DNA of 26,887 bases, from assembly GCA_946478765.1 (NCBI GenBank), contig CAMLDH010000014.1, positions 1 through 26,887 of the forward strand. Direction: 5' to 3'. Under the pieces are notes generated by a model. The model was not told the origin of the DNA and did no database searches. It saw only the letters and a program-made list of their open reading frames with translations. The position numbers and the translations under genes were made by a program. Shown here piece by piece: positions 1-10,275 of the stretch (positions are counted from its first letter, which is position 1; each line of letters opens with the position of its first letter). Source of the stretch: an uncultured Oxalobacteraceae bacterium. Lineage in GTDB: Bacteria > Pseudomonadota > Gammaproteobacteria > Burkholderiales > Burkholderiaceae.

Positions 1-1
1 G

Positions 2-493
2 CTGTCGCAGCAGGACCTCACCGTGACGCTGCAGCCGGGCCAAAGCGCGGTGATCAAGCAGGGCGCATCCTTCACCTGGTCCACGCCGGAAGCGGTCTCG
101 CTGATCTTCACCCGCTACAACCAAAGCCAGCCGGGCGATGGCGCGATCGTGCCGATCAAGGAAAATCCTGAACTGAAGCCCTCCGGCACGCCGCCGGTCG
201 ACCTGCTAACCACGCCGGTGCCTTCCTGCCGCAACTTCACCGACTACGTCTCCGCCGATGGCGAATTCATGTGTGGCACCTGGGATTCGACGCCCTATGC
301 GCGCCGCCCGATGTTCTACCGCCACTATGAGCTGATGTACCTGCTGGAAGGCAGCGTGACGTTTGTCGATGAGGCGGGCCGCAGCGGCACGTTCTCGAAG
401 GGCGACATCTTCCTCATTGAACAGACGGCGCAGTGCACCTGGGACAGCCGCGAACATGTGGCGAAGGTCTACGTGATCTACCGGCCGGCGTGA
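2..493 (+). CDS. Cupin domain protein, 5' truncated by the window edge
   Basis: The reading frame is open from base 2, so the gene begins before the window; the GTG at 23 is only an internal codon. About 163 residues are visible. Two cupin-like halves can be seen. The first ends around IKQGASFTWSTPEAVSLIF, typical of the last strands of a Cupin_3/DUF861 barrel. The second runs from about VSADGEFMCGTWDSTPY through YELMYLLEGSVTF and SKGDIFLIEQTAQCTWDS to the end, with the HxE-like metal-site region (HYELMYLLEG) and the PxG-like turn (FSKGDIFLI). Proteins of this bicupin type are small metal-binding barrels of varied function, often encoded near amino-acid or hydroxy-acid metabolism genes. Here the next gene is a hydroxy-acid dehydrogenase about 95 bases downstream, with a likely terminator between them. 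The substrate cannot be deduced. Confidence 0.75.
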   Translation: MSQQDLTVTLQPGQSAVIKQGASFTWSTPEAVSLIFTRYNQSQPGDGAIVPIKENPELKPSGTPPVDLLTTPVPSCRNFTDYVSADGEFMCGTWDSTPYARRPMFYRHYELMYLLEGSVTFVDEAGRSGTFSKGDIFLIEQTAQCTWDSREHVAKVYVIYRPA

Positions 494-532
494 GGGGTTT
501 TCGTTTGTCTCCCGCTCCCCCCTTGGAGCTTT

Positions 533-563
533 GCCCACAGGCAGCAATGTCTGCGGGCTTTTT
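533..563 (+). terminator. Rho-independent terminator after the cupin gene
   Basis: The 8-bp arms gcccacag (533-540) and ctgcgggc (551-558) pair with one A-C mismatch around a 10-nt loop, and are followed directly by a T-rich tail (559-563). It sits about 40 bases after the cupin stop codon and just before ghrA. Confidence 0.6.
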
Positions 564-589
564 ATTTCCTCTGAAGTTCGGAGTCGCGC

Positions 590-1516
590 ATGCGCTTTCT
601 CTACAAATCCGATCCGGTCCGCGGTGCGGTATGGGCAGAACTGTTTGCCCGCAAGATGCCGGCGCTGCCGTTTCGCATCTGGCCCGACATCGGGGATCCG
701 CGCGAAGTGCGCTACCTGGCCGCGTGGCAGCCGCCGGAAGACCTGGCGACCCGGTTTCCGAATCTGGAAGTCCTGTTCTCGACCGGGGCCGGAACCGACC
801 ACTTCGATTTCTCCGTCATCCCCGAGACGCTGCCGGTGGTGCGCATGGTCGAGTCCGGCATCATCGATGGCATGGTCGAGTACGTGACGCTGGCCGTGCT
901 TTCCATCCATCGCGACTGGCGCACTTATCTCGACCAGCAGCGGAAAGGAAACTGGCAGGTGCATCGCGTGCATCCGGCCTCGTCGCGGCGTGTCGGCGTG
1001 CTGGGTCTGGGCGTGCTGGGGCGCGCCGTGCTGGAGAGCCTGGGTGATTTCGGCTTTTCCTGTGCGGGCTGGAGCCGGTCGCCGCAACAGATCGAGGGTG
1101 TCGAATGCTATGCCGGCCCGGATGGATTGCAGCAATTCCTGGCGCGCACCGACATCCTCATCTGCCTGCTGCCGTTGACCGACAGTACGCGCGGCATCCT
1201 CTCCAAGCCGCTGTTCGACCGGCTGCCGCAGGGCGCCACCGTGATCAACGTGGGCCGCGGCGGGCACCTGGTCCAGCAAGACTTGTTGGAGGCGCTCGAC
1301 GAAGGGACGGTAGGCAACGCCATACTGGATGTGTGCGAACCGGAACCGCTGCCGTCCGACCATCCTTTCTGGACGCATCCCAAGGTGATGTTGACGCCGC
1401 ATATCGCCAGCATGACGCAGCCGGAAACCGCGGTCGACGCGGTAATCGACAACATCTGCCGGCACCGGGAGGGATTGCCGATGATCGGGCTGGTCGACAG
1501 GGCGCGTGGCTACTGA
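590..1516 (+). CDS. ghrA: Glyoxylate/hydroxypyruvate reductase A (GhrA-type D-2-hydroxyacid dehydrogenase)
   Basis: The 308-aa protein is predicted to reduce glyoxylate to glycolate and hydroxypyruvate to D-glycerate with NAD(P)H in the cytosol. Length and order of motifs fit the GhrA branch of the D-isomer 2-hydroxyacid dehydrogenases. The substrate loop STGAGTDH is at about 64-71. The Rossmann glycine motif GLGVLG is at 139-144. The catalytic triad of the family is visible as Arg223 (NVGRGG), Glu252 (CEPEPLP) and His271 (TPHIAS). Start at ATG 590 is supported by a purine-rich GGAG a few bases upstream and by the family-like N-terminus [11 protein letters not shown] content is high, like the porin and katG. 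The gene stands between a terminator and an AT-richer two-gene unit that starts 70 bases downstream, so it is probably not originally part of that unit, although it could be co-transcribed. The family is clear; the exact substrate preference is inferred. Confidence 0.9.
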   Translation: MRFLYKSDPVRGAVWAELFARKMPALPFRIWPDIGDPREVRYLAAWQPPEDLATRFPNLEVLFSTGAGTDHFDFSVIPETLPVVRMVESGIIDGMVEYVTLAVLSIHRDWRTYLDQQRKGNWQVHRVHPASSRRVGVLGLGVLGRAVLESLGDFGFSCAGWSRSPQQIEGVECYAGPDGLQQFLARTDILICLLPLTDSTRGILSKPLFDRLPQGATVINVGRGGHLVQQDLLEALDEGTVGNAILDVCEPEPLPSDHPFWTHPKVMLTPHIASMTQPETAVDAVIDNICRHREGLPMIGLVDRARGY

Positions 1517-1586
1517 AGAGTGCCAAGCTTTCGGTCGCGGGCATAGAGCGTATGCCCTGAATCTAAAAAATAGAGAGACGATAGAA

Positions 1587-2582
1587 ATGAAAACACTGTT
1601 GTTAAAAAAAGAGGAAGTCAGAAAATTAATATCCATGAAGGAAGTCATCGGTACGGTGGAAGAAGCATACAAAGCCTTCAACAGCGACCAGGTGGTACAA
1701 CCCGACTATATAGGGATAGATCTCCATCCGCCGCGTGGAGATATTGACTTCAAGCTTGGTTACTACAAAGGCAATGAAATCATCTCCATGAAAGCCTCTT
1801 CCGGCGGCTTCCCCAATAACCCAACAACCTACGGCGTGCCTAGCGGCATGGGGACCATTCTGCTGTTTGACGCCAGGACCTGCGCGTTGATTTGCGTGAT
1901 GGATGGAAGCTTGATCACAGGCCTCAGAACCGGGGCGTCCGGCGCTGTTTCCGTAAAAGCACTGGCAAGAAAAGATGCGAAAAAAATTACCGCTATCGGA
2001 ACCGGCAATCAGGCAAGGATGCAGATCCGCGCAATCAACGAGGTGATGAAAGTCGAAGAAATCCATGCATGGGCCAGAAGCGCAGAATCGCTTTCCAAAT
2101 TTAAAGTGGATATCGAAGGCGAGTTCGGCATTCCTGTGATTGTGGCGAATTCTAAAAAAGAAGCCGTTGAGCAGGCCGATATCCTGATTACGACGACCCG
2201 CGGGAACGGGCCGTTGGTGGAAGCCGATTGGGTAAAGCCCGGCACACACATCGTTGCAATCGGCACGGATGCACGCGGGAAGCAGGAACTGGATCCAGAG
2301 ATATTCAGGAATGCAAAGGTCGTCGTTGACTCAATTTCGCAGTGCGTCGAAAAAGGCGAAACCCAGCATCCGTTGAACCAAAACATCATTACCAAGGATG
2401 GCATCCATGGAGAGATCGGCGAGGTTTTACTGGGTAAAAAGCCGGGAAGAGAAAATGATGAAGAAATTACGATTTTCGACTCCACAGGAATGGCCGTACA
2501 GGACAACACGACTGCGAACAAGATTTATCAGAACGCAATAGAAAGTAATGTTGGAACTTTTTTTGAATTTATTGAGAGATGA
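1587..2582 (+). CDS. Ornithine cyclodeaminase / mu-crystallin family protein
   Basis: The 331-aa protein belongs to the NAD(P)-dependent ornithine cyclodeaminase/mu-crystallin family, whose members include ornithine cyclodeaminase, ketimine and iminosuccinate reductases, alanine dehydrogenase and EutC. ATG 1587 was chosen over the upstream in-frame 1506 because AGAGAG lies 10 bases before it and the N-terminus [11 protein letters not shown] is family-like. Visible motifs are the substrate lysine region SMKAS (Lys69), the RTGA loop (Arg114), the dinucleotide motif IGTGNQA (137-143), and [11 protein letters not shown] with the acidic residue at Asp228. Codon use and composition are markedly AT-richer and lysine/isoleucine-richer than ghrA and the porin, which points to transfer. 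The stop overlaps the next start by ATGA, so it is translationally coupled to the threonine-dehydratase-like gene. Family sure; reaction unknown. The pairing resembles eutC/eutB and bhcD/bhcB. Confidence 0.85.
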   Translation: MKTLLLKKEEVRKLISMKEVIGTVEEAYKAFNSDQVVQPDYIGIDLHPPRGDIDFKLGYYKGNEIISMKASSGGFPNNPTTYGVPSGMGTILLFDARTCALICVMDGSLITGLRTGASGAVSVKALARKDAKKITAIGTGNQARMQIRAINEVMKVEEIHAWARSAESLSKFKVDIEGEFGIPVIVANSKKEAVEQADILITTTRGNGPLVEADWVKPGTHIVAIGTDARGKQELDPEIFRNAKVVVDSISQCVEKGETQHPLNQNIITKDGIHGEIGEVLLGKKPGRENDEEITIFDSTGMAVQDNTTANKIYQNAIESNVGTFFEFIER

Positions 2583-3556
2583 CTATGCGCGACTACCCTA
2601 CCATTCAGGACATACGAGAAGCCCAGGAACGGCTGAAACCTCACATCAAACATACGCCGTTATTGCGCGCAGAAAAGATGGAGAAAGCCCTTGGTTGTCA
2701 GCTATATCTGAAACCAGAAACTCTGCAAATTACCGGCGCCTTTAAAATCCGCGGCGCTCTGAACAAGTCGCTTTCTCTCTCAAAAGAAGCGATAGCAAAC
2801 GGCATCATTGCCACGTCTTCCGGCAATCATGCCCAGGGACTTGCGTATGCCGCCAGACTGCTGGGCGTAAAAGCGGTATTGGTAATTCCGGTTAACTCGC
2901 CAAAAATTAAAATTGAAAATACAAAAGCCCTCGGGGCAGAGGTCATCCTTTTTGATGGTGATACCGCTGCCAGATGGAAAAGGGTTTGTGAAATTGCAGA
3001 AGAAAACAACTATGCAGTTGTTCACGCTTTTGAAGACCCTCTGGTCATGGCGGGGCAGGGAACAATAGGGTGTGAAATATTGGAGGATTTGGAAGATGTG
3101 GACACGGTCATTATTCCCATGGGCGGCGGAGGCCTTATTTCAGGCATCGCTACCGCTATCAAGGAAACGAAACCATCGGTGCGTGTCATAGGCGCAGAGC
3201 CTGCCTTAACACCGAAGTATTTTCACAGCAGGATTAATAAAGAACGTACATCGCTTCCTTTAAAAAACACCATTGCGGATGGTTTAAGAATAAGCGTTCC
3301 AGGTCAAAATCCCTATCCCATTATTGAAAAGTATGTAGACGAGATTGTTCTCGTGGAAGACGAGCACATCATTGCGGGTATGCGTCTTCTTGCCAAAGAG
3401 GCGAAATTGATAGCTGAACCCGCCGCCGCAATTGGTATTGGCGCTTTGTTGGCCGGCGCCATAAAAGTTAAACCAGATGAAAAAGTCTGCGTGGTATTGA
3501 CTGGCGGGAACTGGGACTTATGCGACCTTGCTGAGATATACAAACTTATTGAGTAA
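2579..3556 (+). CDS. Threonine ammonia-lyase family PLP enzyme (threonine or 3-hydroxyaspartate dehydratase)
   Basis: The 325-aa fold-type II PLP enzyme has the length of catabolic, ACT-less threonine dehydratases. It carries the PLP-lysine motif [10 protein letters not shown] (Lys56), the substrate loop SSGNHAQG (80-87) and the phosphate-binding glycine loop MGGGGLISG (181-189). No C-terminal ACT regulatory domain is present, so isoleucine feedback of the IlvA type is not expected. The first ATG overlaps the preceding stop as ATGA; a second ATG at 2585 is possible. Sequence-similar families include TdcB, serine racemase, L-threo-3-hydroxyaspartate ammonia-lyase, BhcB and EutB, and these cannot be separated by eye. 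Coupling to an ornithine-cyclodeaminase family gene favours an amino-acid salvage route over isoleucine synthesis. The gene shares the AT-rich composition of its partner, unlike the flanking genes. Confidence 0.85.
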   Translation: MTMRDYPTIQDIREAQERLKPHIKHTPLLRAEKMEKALGCQLYLKPETLQITGAFKIRGALNKSLSLSKEAIANGIIATSSGNHAQGLAYAARLLGVKAVLVIPVNSPKIKIENTKALGAEVILFDGDTAARWKRVCEIAEENNYAVVHAFEDPLVMAGQGTIGCEILEDLEDVDTVIIPMGGGGLISGIATAIKETKPSVRVIGAEPALTPKYFHSRINKERTSLPLKNTIADGLRISVPGQNPYPIIEKYVDEIVLVEDEHIIAGMRLLAKEAKLIAEPAAAIGIGALLAGAIKVKPDEKVCVVLTGGNWDLCDLAEIYKLIE

Positions 3557-3888
3557 GCTTTTCGCCGTGCCGAGGCGAGCGTCAGACATCCACTATCCGC
3601 GTCGGCGGTACTGCTGAAATCGCCGGCTATGACCTCGCGCTGCGAATGCACGAGCAGATCGCCGGTCATCGTCCTTTTCCGCTTCATCAAGAAAGCCGCA
3701 GGATTTTCCTTCACCGGCAATCGCCATTTCGGCTTTTTATGCCGTGCGAATGCCGGCTTTCGACGACTTGTTTCGCTAGGACGCCGTTAAATTGATGTGT
3801 CTGGCGGAGGTGAGTGAAGGTGCATCGAGGCCAGAGATTTTCTGATTCACCTATACGACTTTCGAACAACCTCAGGGAAGAGATTTAC
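3557..3888. other. Intergenic stretch between the dehydratase gene and the porin
   Basis: About 330 bases. Apart from the short DadA-like fragment near its start, no coding feature is convincing. Composition switches back from AT-rich to GC-rich here. A purine-rich ribosome-binding site for the porin (AGGGAAGAG, 3874-3882) lies at the right end. No clear terminator with a T-run was seen after the dehydratase gene. Confidence 0.5.
3592..3660 (+). pseudogene. Probable fragment of a D-amino-acid dehydrogenase (DadA-like) gene
   Basis: The frame beginning at 3592 reads TIRVGGTAEIAGYDLALR, which strongly resembles the RIRVGGxAE segment in the C-terminal half of DadA-type FAD amino-acid dehydrogenases. 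Similarity fades after about 20 codons, and neither the upstream FAD domain nor the usual downstream LRPMTPDG and GHGTLGWT segments are present. It appears to be a leftover of a gene destroyed when the upstream AT-rich pair was inserted or the area rearranged. The call rests on one short motif, so it is moderate at best. Confidence 0.4.
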
Positions 3889-4863
3889 ATGAAAAAATCA
3901 TTGCTTGCGCTTGCTGTCTTCGGCGCTTTTGCCGGTACGGCTGCGGCACAAACGAACGTGTCCATTTACGGCATCATCGACATCGGTCTGACCCATTCGC
4001 GCTCCGATGTTGCCGCCACCCGCTGGGGGATCGACAGCGGCAACTGGTACGGTTCGCGCCTCGGCTTCCGCGGCACCGAAGACCTGGGCGGCGGGTTGTC
4101 GGCCATCTTCCAGCTTGAAAACGGTTTCAGCGCCGATACCGGCGCCCTCGGCCAGGGCGGCCGCCTGTTCGGCCGCCATGCATGGGTGGGTTTGCAAGGC
4201 GGCTTCGGCACCGTGCGTCTCGGCCGATCCTGGACGCCGACCTACTCGGCGCTGACGGACGTGATCGATCCCTTCGGAGACGGCCTGGCCGGCGCTGCAG
4301 GCGCATTCTTCGGCCGCAACATCTTCAATGCGATCGATGTCCGCACGCAGAACGCGATCTTCTACTCGAACACGTTTGGCGGCCTGAAGGCCGACGTGGC
4401 CTACGGTCTGGGCGAAGTCGCCGGCGACACCTCGGCCGGCAGCCAGCTCAGCACGACATTCACCTATACGGCAGGTCCGCTGAAGGCGGTGCTCGGCTAT
4501 CACGATGCGAATGATGCCACCGGCACCGGATCGGCCAAGCACGCGTTTGTCGGCGGCACCTACGACTTCGGCGCAGCGAAGCTGCATCTCGGCGTCGATC
4601 GCCAGAAAACCGATGCAGCCGGTGTGACGACCGTGGACGCCAACGATGTGCTGGTCGGCGTCACGGTGCCGGTCGGTGCAGGCAGCGTCATGGCTTCCTA
4701 CAACCGCCTGGACGACAACACGGCGGCCAATGTCGACCGGAAGCAGTATGCAATCGGCTATGCGTACGACATGTCCAAGCGCACCACGCTGTACACGTCC
4801 TACGGTCACATCAATGTAAGCGACGCGAACCGCTTCAACGTCGGTATCCGCCACAAGTTCTGA
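3889..4863 (+). CDS. Gram-negative porin (trimeric beta-barrel, Omp32/OmpC-like)
   Basis: The 324-aa outer-membrane general porin is of the type abundant in Burkholderiales. ATG 3889 was chosen because AGGGAAGAG precedes it and the protein then begins with a classic signal peptide (MKK, hydrophobic core, AGTAAA) with cleavage before QTNVSIYG. The mature N-terminus SIYGIIDIGL, the early strand SRLGFRGTEDLGGGLSAIFQLE, GRLFGRHAWVGL and FGTVRLGR are hallmark segments of this family. The constriction-loop region follows around FGRNIFNAIDVR, and the C-terminal strand ends in Phe (RHKF), the signal recognised by the BAM complex. It has no close operon partner: 330 bases upstream and 460 bases downstream lack genes. 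Substrate selectivity cannot be read from the sequence. Confidence 0.93.
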   Translation: MKKSLLALAVFGAFAGTAAAQTNVSIYGIIDIGLTHSRSDVAATRWGIDSGNWYGSRLGFRGTEDLGGGLSAIFQLENGFSADTGALGQGGRLFGRHAWVGLQGGFGTVRLGRSWTPTYSALTDVIDPFGDGLAGAAGAFFGRNIFNAIDVRTQNAIFYSNTFGGLKADVAYGLGEVAGDTSAGSQLSTTFTYTAGPLKAVLGYHDANDATGTGSAKHAFVGGTYDFGAAKLHLGVDRQKTDAAGVTTVDANDVLVGVTVPVGAGSVMASYNRLDDNTAANVDRKQYAIGYAYDMSKRTTLYTSYGHINVSDANRFNVGIRHKF

Positions 4864-7521
<2,658 letters not shown>

Positions 7522-7556
7522 ATCGAAGCCGGCGCCTTGTTTAACCAAGCCTGAAG

Positions 7557-7599
7557 CCCCGGCCGGGATGCGCCATGCGTGTCCCGGTCGGGGTTCTTT
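7557..7599 (+). terminator. Strong Rho-independent terminator of katG
   Basis: The 12-bp arms ccccggccggga (7557-7568) and tcccggtcgggg (7582-7593) pair with a single G-T wobble around a 13-nt loop and are followed by ttcttt. It lies 35 bases after the katG stop. Confidence 0.85.
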
Positions 7600-7799
7600 G
7601 TTGAACCTGGATTTGGCGACGCCTTGGGTAGCCCGGCCAACATTTGCATGATTGCCGGACGGCCGCAAGTTTTTCGAATCCTTTGAGGTCCTCCGGTATG
7701 CAGTTGCCGTTCCGGCAGGAGGTACTGCTGCCATGACTATTGCAAAGGTTGACGGCTCGGCGCTTTCTGCATCTCGTGATGAGGCTGGGACGATGCAAA

Positions 7800-7823
7800 G
7801 GAAGGACGGGCCAATGAGCCCGT
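7800..7823 (-). terminator. Possible terminator of the catalase gene
   Basis: On the minus strand, acgggc and gcccgt (positions 7823-7806) form a 6-bp stem with a 6-nt loop, followed by the pyrimidine-rich ccttccttt. The stem is short and the tail interrupted, so support is moderate. Confidence 0.4.
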
Positions 7824-7843
7824 TCCTCCCCGCGGTACGCTGG

Positions 7844-9376
7844 TCAGTCGCGCAATGCGGCGGCCAAAGTCTCAACTCGGCCGATGTCCGCTTTGAGTGC
7901 GAGTGTGAGTGCCTTGCCGTATCCCGCATCGGCTTTGTGGAAGTACGAGAGCATGGTGTACTTCACGTTCTCGTCCTTCACTTGGCTCAGATCGCCGGCA
8001 AGGTTGCTGACGAGGTTGGTTTGCTGCTGCTTGCTCAAGGAGCGGTAGAACTCGCCGGCCTGCACGAAGTTGCGGGTCTTGGCGATACGCTTCTGCTGGG
8101 TGGCACCGGACAACGGCAACTGGCTGTACTTGTATTGCGCGTTGTCCGCGACATCCGCATGTTCGCTCGGCTGATAATTCACGTTACCCTTACGGGCCGA
8201 CGGGTTCTGCGCGCCGTCCTGGTTGTGGTTGGCCGCTGGCGTGCGAGGCCGGTTGACCGGCAATTGCAGGCCGTTGGTGCCGATACGGTGCAGCTGGGTA
8301 TCCGCATAGGAGAAGATGCGCCCTTGCAGCAGGCGGTCTTCCGAAGGTTCGATCCCCGGCACCAGGTTGGATGGCGCCAGCGCCGACTGTTCGGTTTCGA
8401 GGAAGACGTTGTCGGGATTGCGGTTCAGGGTCATGGTGCCGATTTTCATCTCCGGCACGTTGGTCCAGATCTTGGTGGCGTCCAGCGCGTCATAATCCAG
8501 GCTGGTCAGCTGCGAGGGCTGCAGCACCTGGATGTACAGGTCCCATTTGGGGAAGTTGCCTTTATTGATGGCGTCGATCAGGTCGCGCGTCATGTGGTTG
8601 AAATCCTTGGCCTGGATGGTTTCGCTCTCCTTGGTGGTGAGGTTGCGCTGGCCCTGCAGGCTCTTCCAGTGGAACTTCACATAGCTGTACTGGCCCTGGG
8701 TATTCACGAACTTGTAGGCGTGCACGCTGTTGCCGTCCATCTCGCGGTAGTTGGCCGGCGTGCCGAAATCGGAGTAGACCCGCGTGAGCATGTGGGTGGC
8801 TTCCGGCTGGTGGGAGAAGAAGTCGAAGAAGCGGTTCGGATCCTGCAGGTTCGTGTCCGGAGCCGGCTTGAGGGAGTGCACCATGTCTGGGAACTTGATG
8901 GCGTCGCGGATGAAGAACACGGGCAGGTTGTTGCCCACCAGGTCCCAGTTGCCTTCACGGGTGTAAAACTTGATGCCGAAGCCGCGCGGGTCGCGCAGGG
9001 TTTCCGGCGAGTGGGTGCCGTGGATTACGCTGGAAAAACGGACGAAGACAGGCGTTTCTTCGCCCGGCTTGAAAACGGCGGCGCGGGTCAGATCCAAAAT
9101 ATCCTTGCTGGCCGCGAATACCCCGTAGGCTCCGGTGCCGCGGGCATGGACGACGCGCTCGGGCACGCGCTCGCGGTCGAAGCGCTGCAGTTTCTGGATC
9201 AGTTGCACGTCCTGTAGCAGGACGGGGCCATTTGGGCCTGCCGTCTGCGAATTCTGGTTGTCGCCGACTGGAGCGCCATTGTCCCTTGTGAGGTCTGTGG
9301 CTGCGTATGAACTTGCGCTGGTTAGGCCGAGCAGAACAAAAGCGGCGGCAGTAATGTGTGTTGTTGTGCGGATCAT
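7844..9376 (-). CDS. Exported monofunctional haem catalase
   Basis: The 510-aa clade-type monofunctional catalase has a Sec signal peptide (hydrophobic stretch AAAFVLLGLTS, cleavage around SSYAA-TD), so it is predicted to act in the periplasm, like KatB-type enzymes. Catalytic residues are present: distal His77 in RVVHARGTGAYG, the Asn of LVGNNLPVFFIRD (149/150), and the proximal haem-ligand Tyr357 in RIFSYADTQLHR. The C-terminal tail includes FVQAGEFYRSL and the short helical catalase-related domain; there is no large-subunit flavodoxin-like extension. The start at 9376 is preceded by AGGA. It is oriented tail-to-tail with katG. Upstream lie an A+T-rich promoter region, a 14-bp palindrome and an OxyR-like half-site, suggesting peroxide control. 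The symbol katB is plausible but not proven. Confidence 0.95.
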   Translation of the reverse strand: MIRTTTHITAAAFVLLGLTSASSYAATDLTRDNGAPVGDNQNSQTAGPNGPVLLQDVQLIQKLQRFDRERVPERVVHARGTGAYGVFAASKDILDLTRAAVFKPGEETPVFVRFSSVIHGTHSPETLRDPRGFGIKFYTREGNWDLVGNNLPVFFIRDAIKFPDMVHSLKPAPDTNLQDPNRFFDFFSHQPEATHMLTRVYSDFGTPANYREMDGNSVHAYKFVNTQGQYSYVKFHWKSLQGQRNLTTKESETIQAKDFNHMTRDLIDAINKGNFPKWDLYIQVLQPSQLTSLDYDALDATKIWTNVPEMKIGTMTLNRNPDNVFLETEQSALAPSNLVPGIEPSEDRLLQGRIFSYADTQLHRIGTNGLQLPVNRPRTPAANHNQDGAQNPSARKGNVNYQPSEHADVADNAQYKYSQLPLSGATQQKRIAKTRNFVQAGEFYRSLSKQQQTNLVSNLAGDLSQVKDENVKYTMLSYFHKADAGYGKALTLALKADIGRVETLAAALRD

Positions 9377-9419
9377 CTCAATTCCTCATGGGTTTATAGG
9401 AATTTGCAATGTACTTTTC

Positions 9420-9433
9420 ATCAATATATTGAT
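9420..9433. promoter_or_regulatory. 14-bp perfect palindrome in the catalase promoter region
   Basis: ATCAATATATTGAT is perfectly self-complementary and lies 44-57 bases upstream of the catalase start codon, within a very AT-rich segment. It could be an operator for a dimeric regulator or part of the core promoter. The regulator is unknown. Confidence 0.4.
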
Positions 9434-9458
9434 AAAGATAATTATATTTATAAAATCA

Positions 9459-9473
9459 ATAGGTATTGACTAT
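9459..9473. promoter_or_regulatory. OxyR-like half-site upstream of catalase
   Basis: ATAGGTATTGACTAT matches the published OxyR half-site pattern ATAGnTnnnAnCTAT at 9 of 10 fixed positions. It lies about 83-97 bases upstream of the catalase start, a plausible activator position. The neighbouring 15-mer expected for a full tetramer site matches poorly, so the site is tentative. Confidence 0.4.
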
Positions 9474-9795
9474 GCGCTTGTCAGCCTGGTCGATGAGGAC
9501 CGGCAATGGTTCAAGTCCTGTGTCGGACTCGACGTACGCGAAACACCGCGCGGTATTTCATTTTGCGGTCACGCGATCCTCGGCGACGACATATTTGTCA
9601 TTCCCAATGCACTGGAAGACGAACGGTTCGCAATTCGGGCACAAAGAGGGCGACCGGGCGCTCGTTGACTTTGCGCGCCCGATCAAGAGTTCATTCCGGG
9701 AATCGGATCTTTCTACGCGCCTGGGCGCGGACGAATTCGTTGTGCTGCTCTTGCCTTTACAAAGCGTTCACAAAGTTTGCATTGAATGCCAGTAA
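9465..9795 (+). pseudogene. Decayed GAF-GGDEF (diguanylate cyclase-like) gene
   Basis: Two protein fragments in different frames belong to one gene type. From about 9465 one frame reads YALVSLVDEDRQWFKS, RETPRGISFCGHAI and IPNALEDERFA, the typical N-terminal GAF domain of bacterial signalling proteins. From about 9640 the next frame reads FGHKEGDRAL, then KSSFRESDLSTRLGADEFVVLL, the core of a GGDEF domain with its signature changed from GGDEF to GADEF. The end of the GAF domain and the first half of GGDEF are missing, so an internal deletion plus frame change has joined them. No start codon context or C-terminal half remains. The fragment begins inside the catalase promoter region, so that promoter may have been formed by the rearrangement. 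Confidence 0.7.
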
Positions 9796-9956
9796 AATCC
9801 TCGCATTCCTCATTTTTTGTCGAGTTTATGATCTGGTTACGCAAGCAGTGGGTCTGGGGTGTTGCCCCATCCAAGACCAGCAGGTCAAGGTGCGCGAGGG
9901 CGCCAGCATGAAGGATGCGGAAGACATCGACATTGTTGCCGATCAAGGCGTTGGTT

Positions 9957-10232
9957 ATGAATGAATCGGACATGACCCTCGCGTGCCGGCCCGGCTGCGG
10001 CGCCTGCTGCATCGCGCCGTCGATCTCGTCTGCGATTCCCGGTATGCCCGATGGCAAGCCGGCCGGCGTGCGTTGCATACAACTTGACGAGCAGAATCGT
10101 TGCAAAATTTTCGGCCGGCCCGAACGTCCGTTGGTCTGCGGCAGTCTAAAACCTGCCAATGACATGTGCGGCGCGACGCGCGACGATGCTCTTCAGTATC
10201 TGATACGCCTTGATCGCTTGACTGCCGCATGA
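9957..10232 (+). CDS. YkgJ-family cysteine cluster protein
   Basis: The 91-aa protein has the cysteine pattern of the YkgJ/UPF0153 family, thought to bind zinc or iron: CRPGCGACC near the N-terminus, then [18 protein letters not shown] and DMCGA. ATG 9957 is preceded by AAGGCG at a suitable distance; ATG 9972 is a possible alternative. Family members are small cytosolic proteins of unknown role; a metal-chelating function is inferred from the cysteines. It lies 43 bases upstream of the lipoprotein gene on the same strand and could be co-transcribed with it. Confidence 0.8.
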   Translation: MNESDMTLACRPGCGACCIAPSISSAIPGMPDGKPAGVRCIQLDEQNRCKIFGRPERPLVCGSLKPANDMCGATRDDALQYLIRLDRLTAA

Positions 10233-10275
10233 CGCTTCGAGTCCGGATCGGCCTCGTAATCAAACAAGGAAAAAA

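Larger units (their letters stand above)
7522..7843. other. Intergenic region between convergent katG and catalase
   Basis: About 320 bases holding the katG terminator and, near the catalase end, a weaker minus-strand hairpin. No ORF in this stretch has a recognisable product or a convincing start. Confidence 0.6.
9377..9956. other. 580-base region between the catalase and the YkgJ-like gene
   Basis: The region contains the AT-rich catalase promoter (9377-9475), the GAF-GGDEF remnant (9465-9795) and about 160 bases (9796-9956) of unassigned sequence. The last part has an open frame on each strand but no recognisable motif. It presumably includes the promoter of the next gene. Confidence 0.5.

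Noticed and set aside
206..1681. 491-aa minus-strand ORF opposite the cupin and ghrA genes
   Set aside because: GC-rich antisense shadow of two well supported plus-strand genes; Arg/Gln/His-rich composition with no recognisable domain.
7652..9217. 521-aa plus-strand ORF opposite the catalase
   Set aside because: Antisense shadow of the catalase; hydrophobic Val/Gly/Leu-rich composition from mirrored codons, no family features.
9796..9956. Possible coding remnant before the YkgJ-like gene
   Set aside because: Open frames exist on both strands, but none shows a motif I recognise.
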